A stretch of 64,000 nucleotides of DNA from Pleurocapsa sp. PCC 7327 (GCF_000317025.1 NC_019689.1:1527501-1591500), one strand, 5' to 3'. Counted from the stretch's first letter, positions 1 to 8,608 are shown. Notes: generated by a model from the sequence alone, not told the origin. Numbers and translations: made by a program.

Positions 1-360
1 CTTCTCTTTGGTTGCAGTCTCCCCCGGTTTGTAAACAAAAGGAATGCTTTCTAAGACAGACAAAAAAAAGCCTGTTAGCAATTTGGGATGGACATTGCAG
101 ATTTTGCCATTAGCTTGAGCTACAGCAAAGAGTTGCATAATCGGTTCAAAGGTTGATTGAAAAGATACTCGCAAAAGACGCTGTTCGGCTTTCTTACTCA
201 GAGATGGCATATCTGATTGTATCATGCCAAGGAATTTTATCGGCGGTTGGGAGAGAAACCAATCAGCAGCCGCTTGAAGTTGCGATCGCAACTCTTTATC
301 TGCCCGATTGAAAGCATTTTGTAGCCCAACTCGATCTAATGAATTTTGCGGCAGCAGTTG
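1..360 (-). pseudogene. TetR-family regulator, C-terminal fragment (runs off window)
   Basis: Reading the minus strand from 360 down to 1 gives an open frame of about 120 codons with an in-frame TAA at 363-361 just before it. The peptide (..RVGLQNAFNRADKEL.., ..ADWFLSQPPIKF.., ..LLRVSFQSTFEPIMQLF..) looks like the helical ligand-binding half of a TetR/AcrR regulator. The N-terminal helix-turn-helix is absent, and there is no room for it before the petD terminator. No ATG lies near the start; the first is at about residue 46. I read it as an N-terminally truncated remnant. The family call rests on pattern recognition only, and the 3' end is outside the window. Confidence 0.45.
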
Positions 361-385
361 TTAAATAGACTTATCTAACACAAAA

Positions 386-416
386 AATGCCTGCGATCGC
401 AAGACAACCGCAGGCA
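386..416 (-). terminator. Rho-independent terminator of petBD
   Basis: Perfect 8-bp arms TGCCTGCG (388-395) and CGCAGGCA (409-416) flank a 13-nt loop. On the minus strand the stem is followed directly by a run of six T (387-382). It lies 21 bp past the petD stop codon, as expected for the end of a petB-petD transcript. Confidence 0.8.
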
Positions 417-437
417 CCGGATTAAACTCGACTTGTC

Positions 438-920
438 TTAGAACAAACCGAGAGTCAAGGATTTGTCAATTGGGAAAGTAGCGCCAGCACCCAACCAAAG
501 TGTTACCACAGTTCCAAACAGGAACATTGCGGTAGCAACTGGACGGCGGAAGGGGTTTTGAAATTTGTTGACGTTTTCGATGAAGGGAATGAGAATCAAC
601 CCCAGAGGAATCAAAGCTTGGCAAGCGATACCCAACAGTTTATTAGGCAGAATGCGCAAAATTTGGAATACGGGGTAGAGATACCATTCTGGTAGAATTT
701 CCAAGGGAGTGGCGAAAGGATTGGAAGGTTCGCCAATCATCGCAGGATCGAGAACGGCTAAAGCAACAACTAAGCCAATCGTTCCCAGAATCACAACGGG
801 GAATACATAAAGTAGGTCGTTGGGCCAAGCAGGTTCGCCATAGTAGTTATGACCCATGCCTTTGGCTAGTTTAGCCCGTAGTTCTGGATCGCTCAGATCC
901 GGCTTTTTTAAAGTAGCCAT
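438..920 (-). CDS. petD: cytochrome b6f complex subunit IV
   Basis: This is subunit IV of the thylakoid cytochrome b6f complex, which with cytochrome b6 forms the counterpart of mitochondrial cytochrome b and contributes the quinol-oxidation site. The 160-residue length is typical. The signature PEWY (in [14 protein letters not shown], about residues 76-89), at the Qo pocket, is present. Three hydrophobic segments are visible at about residues 37-57, 95-115 and 128-148. It lies 167 bp downstream of petB in the same orientation, the usual cyanobacterial order, and ends just before a strong terminator. The start ATG at 920 is preceded by an AAGGAG-type ribosome binding site. Nothing looks damaged. 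Confidence 0.97.
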   Translation of the reverse strand: MATLKKPDLSDPELRAKLAKGMGHNYYGEPAWPNDLLYVFPVVILGTIGLVVALAVLDPAMIGEPSNPFATPLEILPEWYLYPVFQILRILPNKLLGIACQALIPLGLILIPFIENVNKFQNPFRRPVATAMFLFGTVVTLWLGAGATFPIDKSLTLGLF

Positions 921-1087
921 GCGTTTGTTTTCTCCTTAACTAACTCAGGATCGGTTAATCTTAGTAGATTTAGATTAAATCTCAGTTACCAGCGATCGGG
1001 TAATAGCTAAAAGCTATTACAGCCATTAGCTATTTAAGATCGATTATCGGATGTCTTTTTACGATCGACTGTTCGCTGTTCACTGAA

Positions 1088-1756
1088 TTATAAGGGACCA
1101 GAGATTCCCTGCTTGCGGATCATCAGGAAGTGACCTAACATAAAGACCGCCATTAACCAAGGGAACACAAAGGTATGCAAACTGTAGAAGCGAGTTAGGG
1201 TTGCTTGTCCGACGCTGCTACCGCCACGAATCAACTCAACCAGTTGGTCTCCCACGACAGGAATAGCTGCGGGTACGCCAGACACGATCTTGACAGCCCA
1301 GTAGCCCACCTGATCCCAAGGTAGAGAGTAGCCCGTTACGCCGAAAGAAACGGTGATTACTGCCATGATGACTCCCGTGATCCAGGTTAACTCGCGAGGC
1401 TTTTTGAAACCGCCAGTTAGGTAAACGCGGAAGACGTGGAGGATCATCATCAGCACCATCATACTGGCAGACCAGCGATGGACGGAGCGGATTAGCCAGC
1501 CGAAGTTTACCTCGTTCATGATGTACTCAACAGAGGAAAAAGCTTCGGTAACGGTTGGCTTGTAGTAGAAAGTCATGGCAAATCCAGTGGCGAACTGGAT
1601 TAGGAAGCAAACCAGGGTAATTCCACCCAAGCAGTAGAAGATGTTGACGTGGGGAGGAACGTATTTGCTGGTAATGTCGTCAGCGATCGCTTGAACTTCC
1701 AAGCGTTCCTCAAACCATTGATAGACTTTAGAATCGGTTACTTGCTTAGAAAACAT
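1088..1756 (-). CDS. petB: cytochrome b6
   Basis: Cytochrome b6 is the diheme b-type core of the b6f complex and carries electrons across the thylakoid membrane. The sequence has the two His-pair helices ([17 protein letters not shown], and later SLHTF with HFLMIRK), the [10 protein letters not shown] motif, and Cys42 (FYCLGG), the residue to which heme c_n/c_i is covalently attached in this family. The length of 222 residues is the longer cyanobacterial form. It is co-oriented with petD. A CCB1-like factor of the heme c_i attachment pathway is encoded elsewhere in this window (37.7-38.3 kb). Confidence 0.97.
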   Translation of the reverse strand: MFSKQVTDSKVYQWFEERLEVQAIADDITSKYVPPHVNIFYCLGGITLVCFLIQFATGFAMTFYYKPTVTEAFSSVEYIMNEVNFGWLIRSVHRWSASMMVLMMILHVFRVYLTGGFKKPRELTWITGVIMAVITVSFGVTGYSLPWDQVGYWAVKIVSGVPAAIPVVGDQLVELIRGGSSVGQATLTRFYSLHTFVFPWLMAVFMLGHFLMIRKQGISGPL

Positions 1757-2085
1757 TGTTAAAAGATGCCAAACTATTTCGAGTTATCGAGGGTTTGTGC
1801 TTAATCTGCCGTTACAACTTCTCAGATGACGAGAAGCGCTCGTCTTAGCCAATCGAGCCGAAACCTTTACCCTGACTAAGATTTAAGCATTGCGTCTGTT
1901 TCGTATTGTATCACGTCTAAAACGTAACATTTTGTTTCTTTCTTAAAATTGTTTGTAAAATTTGAAAATTACTTGAGAGTCTACCTGCATTTGTCGCGCT
2001 GGGTCGTTTGCCACAGTTGCCGACGATCGCCGAATAGAATAGGAAAGCATGGTTAAATTAATTGGTCTTGGGAAAAATCGATCGC
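1757..2085. other. divergent intergenic region upstream of petB
   Basis: This region separates petB (minus) from the small secreted protein gene (plus). It is AT-rich in its middle. A TACAAT hexamer read on the minus strand (plus-strand positions 1905-1910) could be a -10 element for petBD, leaving a leader of about 150 nt. I find no convincing -35 at proper spacing. No ORF or repeat stands out. Confidence 0.35.
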
Positions 2086-2289
2086 ATGAAGACAATCTTT
2101 GATTATTTGCCTTTTTTTATCGTGGCTTTATTCGCCGTCACCCTCTGCTTTCCTAAAGTTTTCGCTCAAGAGATCCATCGTTTTGGCTCTGACCTTAGCA
2201 TCGAACAAGCGATCGAGCAAGTTAAACCTGCACCATCGAAATTAAATCCATACCTATCCAATTCGCCAGGAAAAAGCGAGCGATCGTAA
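2086..2289 (+). CDS. small secreted protein of unknown function
   Basis: From the ATG at 2086 the product is 67 residues: a short N-terminus, a hydrophobic stretch (about residues 7-25), then a VFAQ-E junction that looks like a signal-peptidase I site. The mature part would be only about 40 residues, polar, with a short Lys-Pro-rich tail. An upstream in-frame TTG at 2062 would add eight residues, but the ATG places the signal peptide at the very N-terminus. No family recognised. It converges on the ylqD-like gene across a strong hairpin. Confidence 0.55.
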   Translation: MKTIFDYLPFFIVALFAVTLCFPKVFAQEIHRFGSDLSIEQAIEQVKPAPSKLNPYLSNSPGKSERS

Positions 2290-2326
2290 TTATTCTTCTT
2301 CATTTTGAATTTTGAACTTTGAATTG

Positions 2327-2376
2327 TTTGGACAAGGAAAAAAAGAGGAACTTTCTTTCCTCTTTCCTTGTCCAAA
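2327..2376. terminator. bidirectional terminator-like hairpin
   Basis: Arms TTTGGACAAGG (from 2327) and CCTTGTCCAAA (ending 2376) enclose a further A/T-rich stem (AAAGAGGAA with TTTCCTCTTT) and a tiny loop. It lies between the ends of two convergent genes and has A/T-rich flanks on both sides, so it can terminate both transcripts. Confidence 0.6.
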
Positions 2377-2434
2377 AACCAAAAATAATTATATTTCAAC
2401 TAAGTGAGAAAGATTGCAACAAACCCCAATAGAA

Positions 2435-2884
2435 TTAAATCTCGCCGCGAATGTCTTCTACAACGCCGTCTCGCAATACGATTTCAACATTTAATTTTTT
2501 GATTAAATTTTCGCCTTTTTCAATGCGAAAAAAGCTTTCCATTTGTGCTTCAAAAACTTCCTGCTCTAATTCAAATTGCTGCACCTGTTGTATCTGCTGA
2601 AGAAACTGATTTTTTTTCTCAAGTAGTTCGCTTTTCTTTTGGTTAACTTGACTTTGAATGCTTTCAACTTGCTGGGAGGTTTGAGAACCAGGCAAGCTGA
2701 TGCTTTGCTTTTGTAGTTCCGCGATCGCCCTTTGACCCTGCAAATCTAATTGTTGTATCTGAGCGTCAAGCTGACCAATTTGTGCTTTCAATCGCTCTAA
2801 CACCTCGGCTTTCCAACGAGAGGTAACTATAGCTTTAACAACGACCGGTCGTTTTAAGAGCAAGCTAGTTTGCGTATCGTCCAT
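2435..2884 (-). CDS. YlqD family protein
   Basis: A 149-residue soluble protein that I recognise as the cyanobacterial YlqD family (DUF2869-type), function unknown. The N-terminal LLLKRPVVVKAIVT strand is followed by a long Gln/Leu-rich coiled coil (about residues 28-110: QIGQLDAQIQQLDLQGQ.., LLEKKNQFLQQIQQVQQ) and a small C-terminal beta hairpin ending DGVVEDIRGEI. The length is normal. It follows the acyl-ACP synthetase in the same orientation with a 91-bp gap, so cotranscription is possible but not shown. Confidence 0.75.
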   Translation of the reverse strand: MDDTQTSLLLKRPVVVKAIVTSRWKAEVLERLKAQIGQLDAQIQQLDLQGQRAIAELQKQSISLPGSQTSQQVESIQSQVNQKKSELLEKKNQFLQQIQQVQQFELEQEVFEAQMESFFRIEKGENLIKKLNVEIVLRDGVVEDIRGEI

Positions 2885-2975
2885 AAGTATTGTCCTTTAT
2901 CTTTCGTCATCAGTCACGTCATCAGTCTTTTGTCCTCTGTCTTTAGATTTACCAATAACCAACGACTAATGACTA

Positions 2976-4892
2976 TTATTTTTTAAACATCCTGTCAATA
3001 ATATCGCGATACCGTTCGCTAACAACCGGACGTTTAATTTTTAGGGTTTGAGTCATCATGCTGTTTTCGATAGAGAACGGTTCTAGAATCAGCTCAAAAA
3101 CCTTAATCTGGTCGTCTGGGCGATAGCCGGAACGGTTTTTGACTTCTCGGTTCAATTCTTGACGGAATAAATCCCTAACAGCTTTATTGTAAAGGTCGCT
3201 GCGTTCGATCTCATCTCGCGATGCGCCGGGTTCTGGAAATGTTAGATTGAGTTGTTGCGACTGCGCCCAATGCTTGAGGGTTTCTAAATTGGGGACGATT
3301 AAGGCACCAAGTGCTTTTTGGTCTTGACCGACTAACATAATCTGATCGATGTACGGACTGCGGATGCAAGCATCTTCGATGGGTTGTGGTTCGATATTCT
3401 CTCCATTGGAGAGGACGATGGTATCTTTTGCCCGTCCCGTCAAAACGAGATCGTTGGCGGGCGTTACCCAACCTAAATCGCCGCTGTCAAACCAACCTTC
3501 TGCATCGATGACTTTTGCCGTAGCTTCGGGCTTTTTGTAATACCCTTGCATCACCTGCGGTCCGCGAATGAGGACGATTCCTTTTTGAGTGGGGGGTAGC
3601 GTCTGGCGCGTATCGGGATCGACAATGCGAATTTCCGTTTCTGGAATCGGTTTTCCTGCCGAACCTCGAAGATTGTGTTTCAGGGTACGCGCATTGGTCA
3701 CGGGGGAGGTTTCTGTCAGTCCGTATCCTACCACTAAAGGAACGCCGATAATTTCATAGAAGTTATCTAAATGCATGGCGAGAGCGCCGCCACCGCTAAT
3801 AAGGGTTTTGACGTTTCCCCCCGTTGCTTGACGGATTTTTTGGTAGACTAGGCGATCGCCTAAAGCATGTAGGGGAGCGAGTAGATTAGCGGTAATTTTA
3901 GCCATAAAACGCTCGCCGCCAGAGGGATTAAGGTTTTCTAAATTTAAACCTTGTTCGGTACGCTTAGCCATGATGTAGCGTGTCGAAATCCCCAAGAAAA
4001 AGTTCGCTAGCCGTTGTTTGCTCTCCGGTTGTTCGCGCAATTGTTTTTGGACGGCTTCATAGAGAGATTCCCACAGACGAGGAACGCCAATCATATAATG
4101 GGGTTTAAACCGCTTCAGATCGTTTTTAAACGAGCGGATATTCGTGTAAATCTGAGTGCAGCCGTGGGAGAGAATAAAGTATTCGCCACTGCGCTCGTAA
4201 CAGTGCCAAGACGGGAGGATGCTAAGAACGCGATCGCCAGGTTCGGGTTGAAGGACAGCGATGAGATTTGTCACTTGATGTAGTAAGTTCCCGTGAGATA
4301 GCATCACGCCTTTGGGTTTCCCAGTGGTTCCAGAGGTATAAATAAGAGTCGCTAAGGTTTGCCGATCTTGCCGAATAGGGTTTAAGTTATGGCTTTCGCC
4401 GAGTTCTAATAGCTGCTTAAAGTTAAGAATTTTTAGCGGTTCGTTTGCATTGGGACTTTCATCGGAAAGTAAAACCAAGAGTTCAATAGGCAGATCGTCT
4501 AATTGAGGACGCAGTTTGTTTAAAGCGTTTAAATTTTCTATAACTAAACTGGTACTATCGCTATCGTCCAGAATGTAGAGAAGTTCATCTCGATCTGCTG
4601 TAGCCGAGCGTACTGCATTCGCCGCGCCAGCCATAATAATCCCTTGATCGGCGATAAACCACCGAGGACTATTATCAGCAAACAATGCGACTTTAGAATC
4701 AGGCTGTACGCCGCATGCTTGCAAACCAGCCGCAAGTTGCTTTATTTTCTCTAATAATTGAGCATAGGTCAGAATGACTTCCGGTTTAGCGTGAGGATCG
4801 TGTAGAGCAACGATATTGCCAAATTTCTGAGCTGCGATCGCCCAGATTTCAGACAAAGAATTAACGGAAGAATAATCAATAGAAGTCTTCAT
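2976..4892 (-). CDS. aas: long-chain acyl-ACP/acyl-CoA synthetase (AMP-binding)
   Basis: An ANL-superfamily adenylating enzyme of 638 residues, the size of cyanobacterial Aas, which recycles free fatty acids from membrane lipid turnover by ligating them to acyl carrier protein. The P-loop-like core YTSGTTGKPKG (about 186-196), the A5 motif GYGLTETSP, the hinge motif WFDSGDLGW and the LTGRAKDTIVLSNGENIEP segment are all present, with a C-terminal lid. ACP rather than CoA specificity is inferred from the organism and cannot be read from the sequence. The start ATG at 4892 begins MKTSIDYSS. Confidence 0.9.
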   Translation of the reverse strand: MKTSIDYSSVNSLSEIWAIAAQKFGNIVALHDPHAKPEVILTYAQLLEKIKQLAAGLQACGVQPDSKVALFADNSPRWFIADQGIIMAGAANAVRSATADRDELLYILDDSDSTSLVIENLNALNKLRPQLDDLPIELLVLLSDESPNANEPLKILNFKQLLELGESHNLNPIRQDRQTLATLIYTSGTTGKPKGVMLSHGNLLHQVTNLIAVLQPEPGDRVLSILPSWHCYERSGEYFILSHGCTQIYTNIRSFKNDLKRFKPHYMIGVPRLWESLYEAVQKQLREQPESKQRLANFFLGISTRYIMAKRTEQGLNLENLNPSGGERFMAKITANLLAPLHALGDRLVYQKIRQATGGNVKTLISGGGALAMHLDNFYEIIGVPLVVGYGLTETSPVTNARTLKHNLRGSAGKPIPETEIRIVDPDTRQTLPPTQKGIVLIRGPQVMQGYYKKPEATAKVIDAEGWFDSGDLGWVTPANDLVLTGRAKDTIVLSNGENIEPQPIEDACIRSPYIDQIMLVGQDQKALGALIVPNLETLKHWAQSQQLNLTFPEPGASRDEIERSDLYNKAVRDLFRQELNREVKNRSGYRPDDQIKVFELILEPFSIENSMMTQTLKIKRPVVSERYRDIIDRMFKK

Positions 4893-5496
4893 GGGGGCGT
4901 TCCGAGAAGAATAGAAGAGGGCTTATGCAATAATTTAATACCACCATAGAGGTATTTATATGTTTCAATTTATCCCGTGGCGAAAACTAATAAATCCAGT
5001 AGTGGACAGAATTAATTTTGTCTATTTGTAAGGAGAGAGCTGACAAAAAATTTTGAATAATAAACGAGCGATTCTGAAAAACTTTTCATTATTTATAATT
5101 CTACCTTCGGACAAGCAAGGAAAATGTTACAAGAACTTTACAAAAATGGATGGTCAATAGCCCTGTGATTTTATTCTGACTTGATTATACCAAGAAATCA
5201 ATTTCTTGAAACCCAAATATCAAATCCTATAAGACGAATTTTAGCCTCTTATACTGTTTTCAAAAATGCCTGCTACAAATCCCTTGTTTAATCGACCTAC
5301 ACCTTCCACACCTCCCTCTCTCTTCATCTGTAGCAAGCAGAGAGGAAATTGATATTAGACAGAGAATTTCTTCTCTGGCTACTAAATGAAATAGCCTTTG
5401 ATAGAAGTTGAAATATTAAAACAAGTTATTAAATATTGAACGATTTCAATCGTTAAAATGGGATTAGCCGCATCTAATGATATTGAAGGAGCGCGC
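4893..5496. other. gene-free AT-rich intergenic region
   Basis: About 600 bp between two divergent genes. It is AT-rich, with no ORF above background. A short CTCTCT/AGAGAG inverted pair lies near 5310-5345. A GAAGGAG ribosome binding site at 5484-5490 serves the following gene. I see nothing else I can name. Confidence 0.4.
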
Positions 5497-6102
5497 ATGA
5501 TGAAAATCTCACACTTATTTCAACTGTTAGCTGGTAGTCTAGTTGCCCTTAGCTTGGCAATATTTCCTTTCAATCTGCTCGCACGAGCTGACGATATAGA
5601 AAAATCCGTAACAGAAATATCGAGTTCTGTGGAGGACGATCTAGAAAGCGCTGGAGAAGACACTCAAGAGGAGTTAGAAAGTGCTGGAGAAGACCTTGAA
5701 GATGCCGGAGAGGATTTAGAAAACGCTGGAGAAGACACTCAAGAGGAGTTAGAAAGTGCTGGAGAAGACCTTGAAGATGCCGGAGAGGATTTAGAAAACG
5801 CTGGAGAAGACACTCAAGAGGATTTAGAAAGTGCTGGAGAAGACCTTGAAGATGCCGGAGAGGATTTAGAAAGTGCTGGAGAAGACCTTGAAGACGCACT
5901 CGATGATGCAGGGGAAACCACTAAAGACGCTGTAGATGACACCGGAGATTGGGTTGAAGATGCAGCAGACGACACTGGCGAAGCTATTGAGGATGCTGGG
6001 GAAGCAACAGGAGATGCTGCAAATGATGCCGGAGATTGGGTTGAAGATGCAGCAGACGATACTGGAGACTGGATGGAAGATGCTACAAAAATCTTGAATT
6101 AG
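5497..6102 (+). CDS. secreted acidic repeat protein (25-residue repeats)
   Basis: The start is taken at tandem ATGs (5497/5500) behind a GAAGGAG site; the upstream in-frame ATG (5458) lacks one. Residues 1-32 form a signal peptide ending near ARA-DD. The rest is a very acidic alpha-helical repeat: units of 25 residues built as three 7-residue modules (LESAGED, LEDAGED, LENAGED) plus TQEE, followed by a diverged tract with the DTGDWVEDAADD motif three times. Gly recurs every seven residues, so an amphipathic helix or coiled structure is likely. No enzymatic motif. Composition resembles LEA-like or apolipoprotein-like stress proteins, but function is unknown. DNA repeats are nearly identical over 75 bp, indicating recent tandem duplication. 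Confidence 0.75.
   Translation: MMKISHLFQLLAGSLVALSLAIFPFNLLARADDIEKSVTEISSSVEDDLESAGEDTQEELESAGEDLEDAGEDLENAGEDTQEELESAGEDLEDAGEDLENAGEDTQEDLESAGEDLEDAGEDLESAGEDLEDALDDAGETTKDAVDDTGDWVEDAADDTGEAIEDAGEATGDAANDAGDWVEDAADDTGDWMEDATKILN
5671..5895 (+). repeat. 75-bp tandem coding repeats
   Basis: Units starting at 5671, 5746 and 5821 are exactly 75 bp apart and almost identical; the third diverges at its end. They encode the 25-residue acidic module of the surrounding gene. Copy number is likely to vary between strains. Confidence 0.85.
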
Positions 6103-6218
6103 CACCTAGCTAGTCAAACCCTAAAATTTTGTCAAAATGAGATAATAGCGATCGCGGGTGTTTCAATTTATGAGGACTGCGATCGCGTTTTTATTTTTTC
6201 CTGAACAGGAGGGTAAAA

Positions 6219-6413
6219 ATGACACTCAAACTTGAATATGACAATATCAATTGGAACGATCCAGATATAGCAGCAGCGCTTAAAAGATATCGCGAAACTA
6301 TTGATGCTTCGTCTCCGTTAGTTAAGAATATCGATATAGCTTTTACTAAAGAGGAAAAAGAAACCAGACAGAAAGCATTTTTCGCCGTTCTCGAAAAATT
6401 TAGAGTCAAATAA
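6219..6413 (+). CDS. small hypothetical protein (64 aa)
   Basis: The ATG at 6219 is preceded by CAGGAGGG at a good distance, among the best ribosome binding sites in the window, which supports translation. The product MTLKLEYDNINW... is soluble, charged and probably helical, with no cysteine and no recognisable domain. Two GCGATCGC octamers and a T-rich run (about 6147-6198) between this gene and the acidic repeat gene could form a terminator for the latter. No family recognised; it ends only 10 bp before the TetR-recombinase gene, which is convergent with it. Confidence 0.6.
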   Translation: MTLKLEYDNINWNDPDIAAALKRYRETIDASSPLVKNIDIAFTKEEKETRQKAFFAVLEKFRVK

Positions 6414-6423
6414 GGAATAGATC

Positions 6424-7629
6424 TTAGCCAGATTTGCGATCGAGGCGATGAGCTTGTTCGATCGCTGCCTTTTCTCTGGCTCTTCGGTCAAATGGCTGTA
6501 GTTCTTCGATGTCCATGCCGCTCAAGATACTCAAATCCTCTAGCTCAATTCCCTTCATCAACATTTCTACGCACCAAGTCTGGCGTGCTTGCTCGATGGT
6601 TGGGGATTTTCCCTCAAGTGTCAGTAAACCTTGGGTTAAGTTCTGCCATAAAGCTTGTAATTCCTGCTCGGACATGGGTTGTCCTTCTTGGTTGAGAAAC
6701 AAAGCTGCTCGATCGTCTTTACGACTTTTGAGCCATTGCGTCAAAGGATTATTAGTAGAAGAACCATAGCGTTTTCCCATAATCCAGTGAGCGAGAGGAA
6801 CTTGTCGAACCGCGCCGCAATTAATCTGCAAAATATGTTGGTGAGAGTCGCTCAAAGAGTGCGATCGCTCTAAACGAACTATTTCTGCGGCAGTTAACCC
6901 CCCTCCAAACAAAACATACGCCAAAGCATACTCTTGTCGCCCAAGTTTCCTGGCTCGTTGGAGAATTGCATGAACCAAATTGCTAGGTAGATCGGCTACT
7001 GGAGTGACTTTGGCAGTGGTTGGGGTTTGGGGTGCGATCGCGCCGTGTAAAAATAATTCTACTAAACTCTCTAAAAAATCTTCCTTTCCTTCCCAAAGTG
7101 CGTCTCCTTCGCTGGTCAAGTCAATGATGAAGTAACCCAGTAACAACCCATTGAGCAAACTTGCTAATTTCTCAGCTGGAAAACGGCTCTGCCAGCCTCT
7201 ATCTGCGATCGCGACTGCCAAACATTCAGCCACACGACGATTGGCTTGACTCAAGCCTTCTCCTATGGCTAAGCGATTCTCTAGTGGATATTGACCCGCA
7301 TCGCCTACCACAGAGCGCACTAATTCAGGCACTCGCTCAAGCGCTTGTAAGCTCTCCTGGGCATAAGCTTTTAACGCCTCGGCGATACTTTTCTTTGAGA
7401 TAGCTTGTTCGACTAGCGCTTTACCCAACTGGGCAAAGTTCGCATACTCTTCCATTACAGCTAAAAGGAGTCCGTACTTGCTGCCAAAGTGACGAAATAA
7501 GGTGACTTCGTTGACTTGTGCGCGTTCGGCAACTGCTTTAGTTGTGGTCTCTGTGACTCCTTGGGCAGCAAATAACTCTAGTGCCGCCTCAATCAGACGG
7601 GTTCTCGTCGATTTTTTTTGAGCAGTCAT
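6424..7629 (-). CDS. TetR-type regulator fused to a degenerate tyrosine-recombinase-like domain
   Basis: I start at the ATG at 7629 (MTAQKKSTRT..), giving 401 residues; the ATG at 7659 lies inside an operator-like palindrome. Residues 1-60 are a TetR helix-turn-helix (TRTRLIEAALELFAAQGV.., VTLFRHFGSKYGLL). Residues 60-195 form the helical ligand domain. The remaining 190 residues are unusual for TetR. They follow the tyrosine-recombinase catalytic fold (YALAYVLFGGGLTAAEIVRLE, RQVPLAHWIMG, NPLTQWL, ALFLNQEGQPMSEQELQALW, TWCVEMLMKGIELEDLSILSGMD), but the catalytic Arg of the GLRxSEL box, the HxxR histidine, the LGH histidine and the Tyr all appear replaced. Divergent from the desaturase, with two matching palindromes between them, so it probably controls that gene and itself. 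Confidence 0.8.
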   Translation of the reverse strand: MTAQKKSTRTRLIEAALELFAAQGVTETTTKAVAERAQVNEVTLFRHFGSKYGLLLAVMEEYANFAQLGKALVEQAISKKSIAEALKAYAQESLQALERVPELVRSVVGDAGQYPLENRLAIGEGLSQANRRVAECLAVAIADRGWQSRFPAEKLASLLNGLLLGYFIIDLTSEGDALWEGKEDFLESLVELFLHGAIAPQTPTTAKVTPVADLPSNLVHAILQRARKLGRQEYALAYVLFGGGLTAAEIVRLERSHSLSDSHQHILQINCGAVRQVPLAHWIMGKRYGSSTNNPLTQWLKSRKDDRAALFLNQEGQPMSEQELQALWQNLTQGLLTLEGKSPTIEQARQTWCVEMLMKGIELEDLSILSGMDIEELQPFDRRAREKAAIEQAHRLDRKSG

Positions 7630-7641
7630 AAGTTTATTAAA

Positions 7642-7658
7642 TGCAAGTGACACTTGCA
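7642..7658. promoter_or_regulatory. TetR operator candidate O1
   Basis: A perfect palindrome with 8-bp arms TGCAAGTG and CACTTGCA around one central base. It lies 13 bp upstream of the regulator start at 7629, where bound repressor would block transcription or elongation of its own gene. A second copy lies 47 bp away centre to centre. Confidence 0.7.
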
Positions 7659-7687
7659 CAATTGAACAAAACTCGCTACACTACAAA

Positions 7688-7706
7688 ATGTAAGTATTAC
7701 TTGCAT
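7688..7706. promoter_or_regulatory. TetR operator candidate O2
   Basis: ATGTAAGTA-T-TACTTGCAT, a palindrome with one mismatched pair, sharing the core TGyAAGT..ACTTGCA with O1. It is about 75 bp upstream of the desaturase start, where the divergent promoters would overlap. The matching half-sites suggest one regulator binds both. Confidence 0.65.
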
Positions 7707-7780
7707 GTCTCATCCACAATTATAGCGATAAAGCTGGGATGGGCTGATGCGCGTACTAAAAGATTTTTAAGGACAAAATA

Positions 7781-8608
7781 ATGACAAAACAATTGATTAC
7801 GCCAGAGAGCAAGCAGGAGCTTACGCTTTCCTGGGCAAGTGTGGCTTTTTTCACCGTCATTCATGCATTAGCGTTGTTGGCGCCGTGGTTCTTTTCCTGG
7901 TCGGCTTTAGGCGTAGCGATCGCGCTTCACTGGCTGTTTGGTAGTATCGGTATATGTTTGGGGTATCATCGCCTTTTAACCCATCGCAGCCTTCAGGTGC
8001 CGCAATGGTTGGAATATGTCATAGCGACCATCGGGGCTATGGCGCTACAAGGAGGGCCGATCTTTTGGGTGTCGTCGCATCGCTTACATCACGCTTATAC
8101 TGAGGATGAACAGAAAGACCCCTATTCAGCAAAACGGGGTTTTTGGTGGAGCCATATGCTTTGGCTGTTGTACCCACGAGAAGCTTTTTTCAACTACGAA
8201 TCCTATAAAAAATATGCGCCCGATTTAGACCGACACGCCTATTATCGTTGGTTGAATCGTAACTTCCTGTGGCTTCAGATTCCTTTGGGTTTGCTGTTGT
8301 ACGGTTTGGGCGGATGGTCTTTTGTCATCTATGGCATGTTTTTGAGAGCAGTTTTACTGTGGCACAGCACCTGGTTAATTAACTCCGCTACCCATGTACG
8401 GGGATATCGTAATTTTCCTGTAGAGGACGGCTCTCGCAATCTTTGGTGGGCAGCAATTTTAACTTATGGAGAAGGTTGGCATAATAACCATCACGCTCAT
8501 CCCCGCATAGCCAAAGCCGGACAGCGTTGGTGGGAAATCGATCCGACTTGGTGGGTAATTCAAGGATTAAAAATGTTAGGTCTAGCCAAGAACATCGTCA
8601 CAAGCTGA
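7781..8608 (+). CDS. desC: acyl-lipid/acyl-CoA delta-9-type fatty acid desaturase
   Basis: A membrane di-iron desaturase of 275 residues. It has the three histidine boxes of the DesC/SCD family: HRLLTH (63-68), HRLHH (100-104) and HNNHH (234-238), plus the extra His in STWLINSATH. Hydrophobic pairs at about 22-60 and 165-200 give the usual four membrane spans. DesC inserts the first double bond at C9 of membrane lipid acyl chains, using ferredoxin in cyanobacteria. The start ATG follows an AAGGA site. The divergent TetR-type gene and twin palindromes indicate local repression. The positional specificity is inferred from family resemblance. Confidence 0.9.
   Translation: MTKQLITPESKQELTLSWASVAFFTVIHALALLAPWFFSWSALGVAIALHWLFGSIGICLGYHRLLTHRSLQVPQWLEYVIATIGAMALQGGPIFWVSSHRLHHAYTEDEQKDPYSAKRGFWWSHMLWLLYPREAFFNYESYKKYAPDLDRHAYYRWLNRNFLWLQIPLGLLLYGLGGWSFVIYGMFLRAVLLWHSTWLINSATHVRGYRNFPVEDGSRNLWWAAILTYGEGWHNNHHAHPRIAKAGQRWWEIDPTWWVIQGLKMLGLAKNIVTS

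Noticed and set aside
5671-5895. Regular repeats as a possible CRISPR array
   Set aside because: The 75-bp units are contiguous, in frame and coding, with no spacers.
5570-6105. Long minus-strand open frames across the acidic repeat gene
   Set aside because: They mirror the repeated plus-strand codons and have no ribosome binding site; the plus-strand product has a signal peptide and regular heptads.
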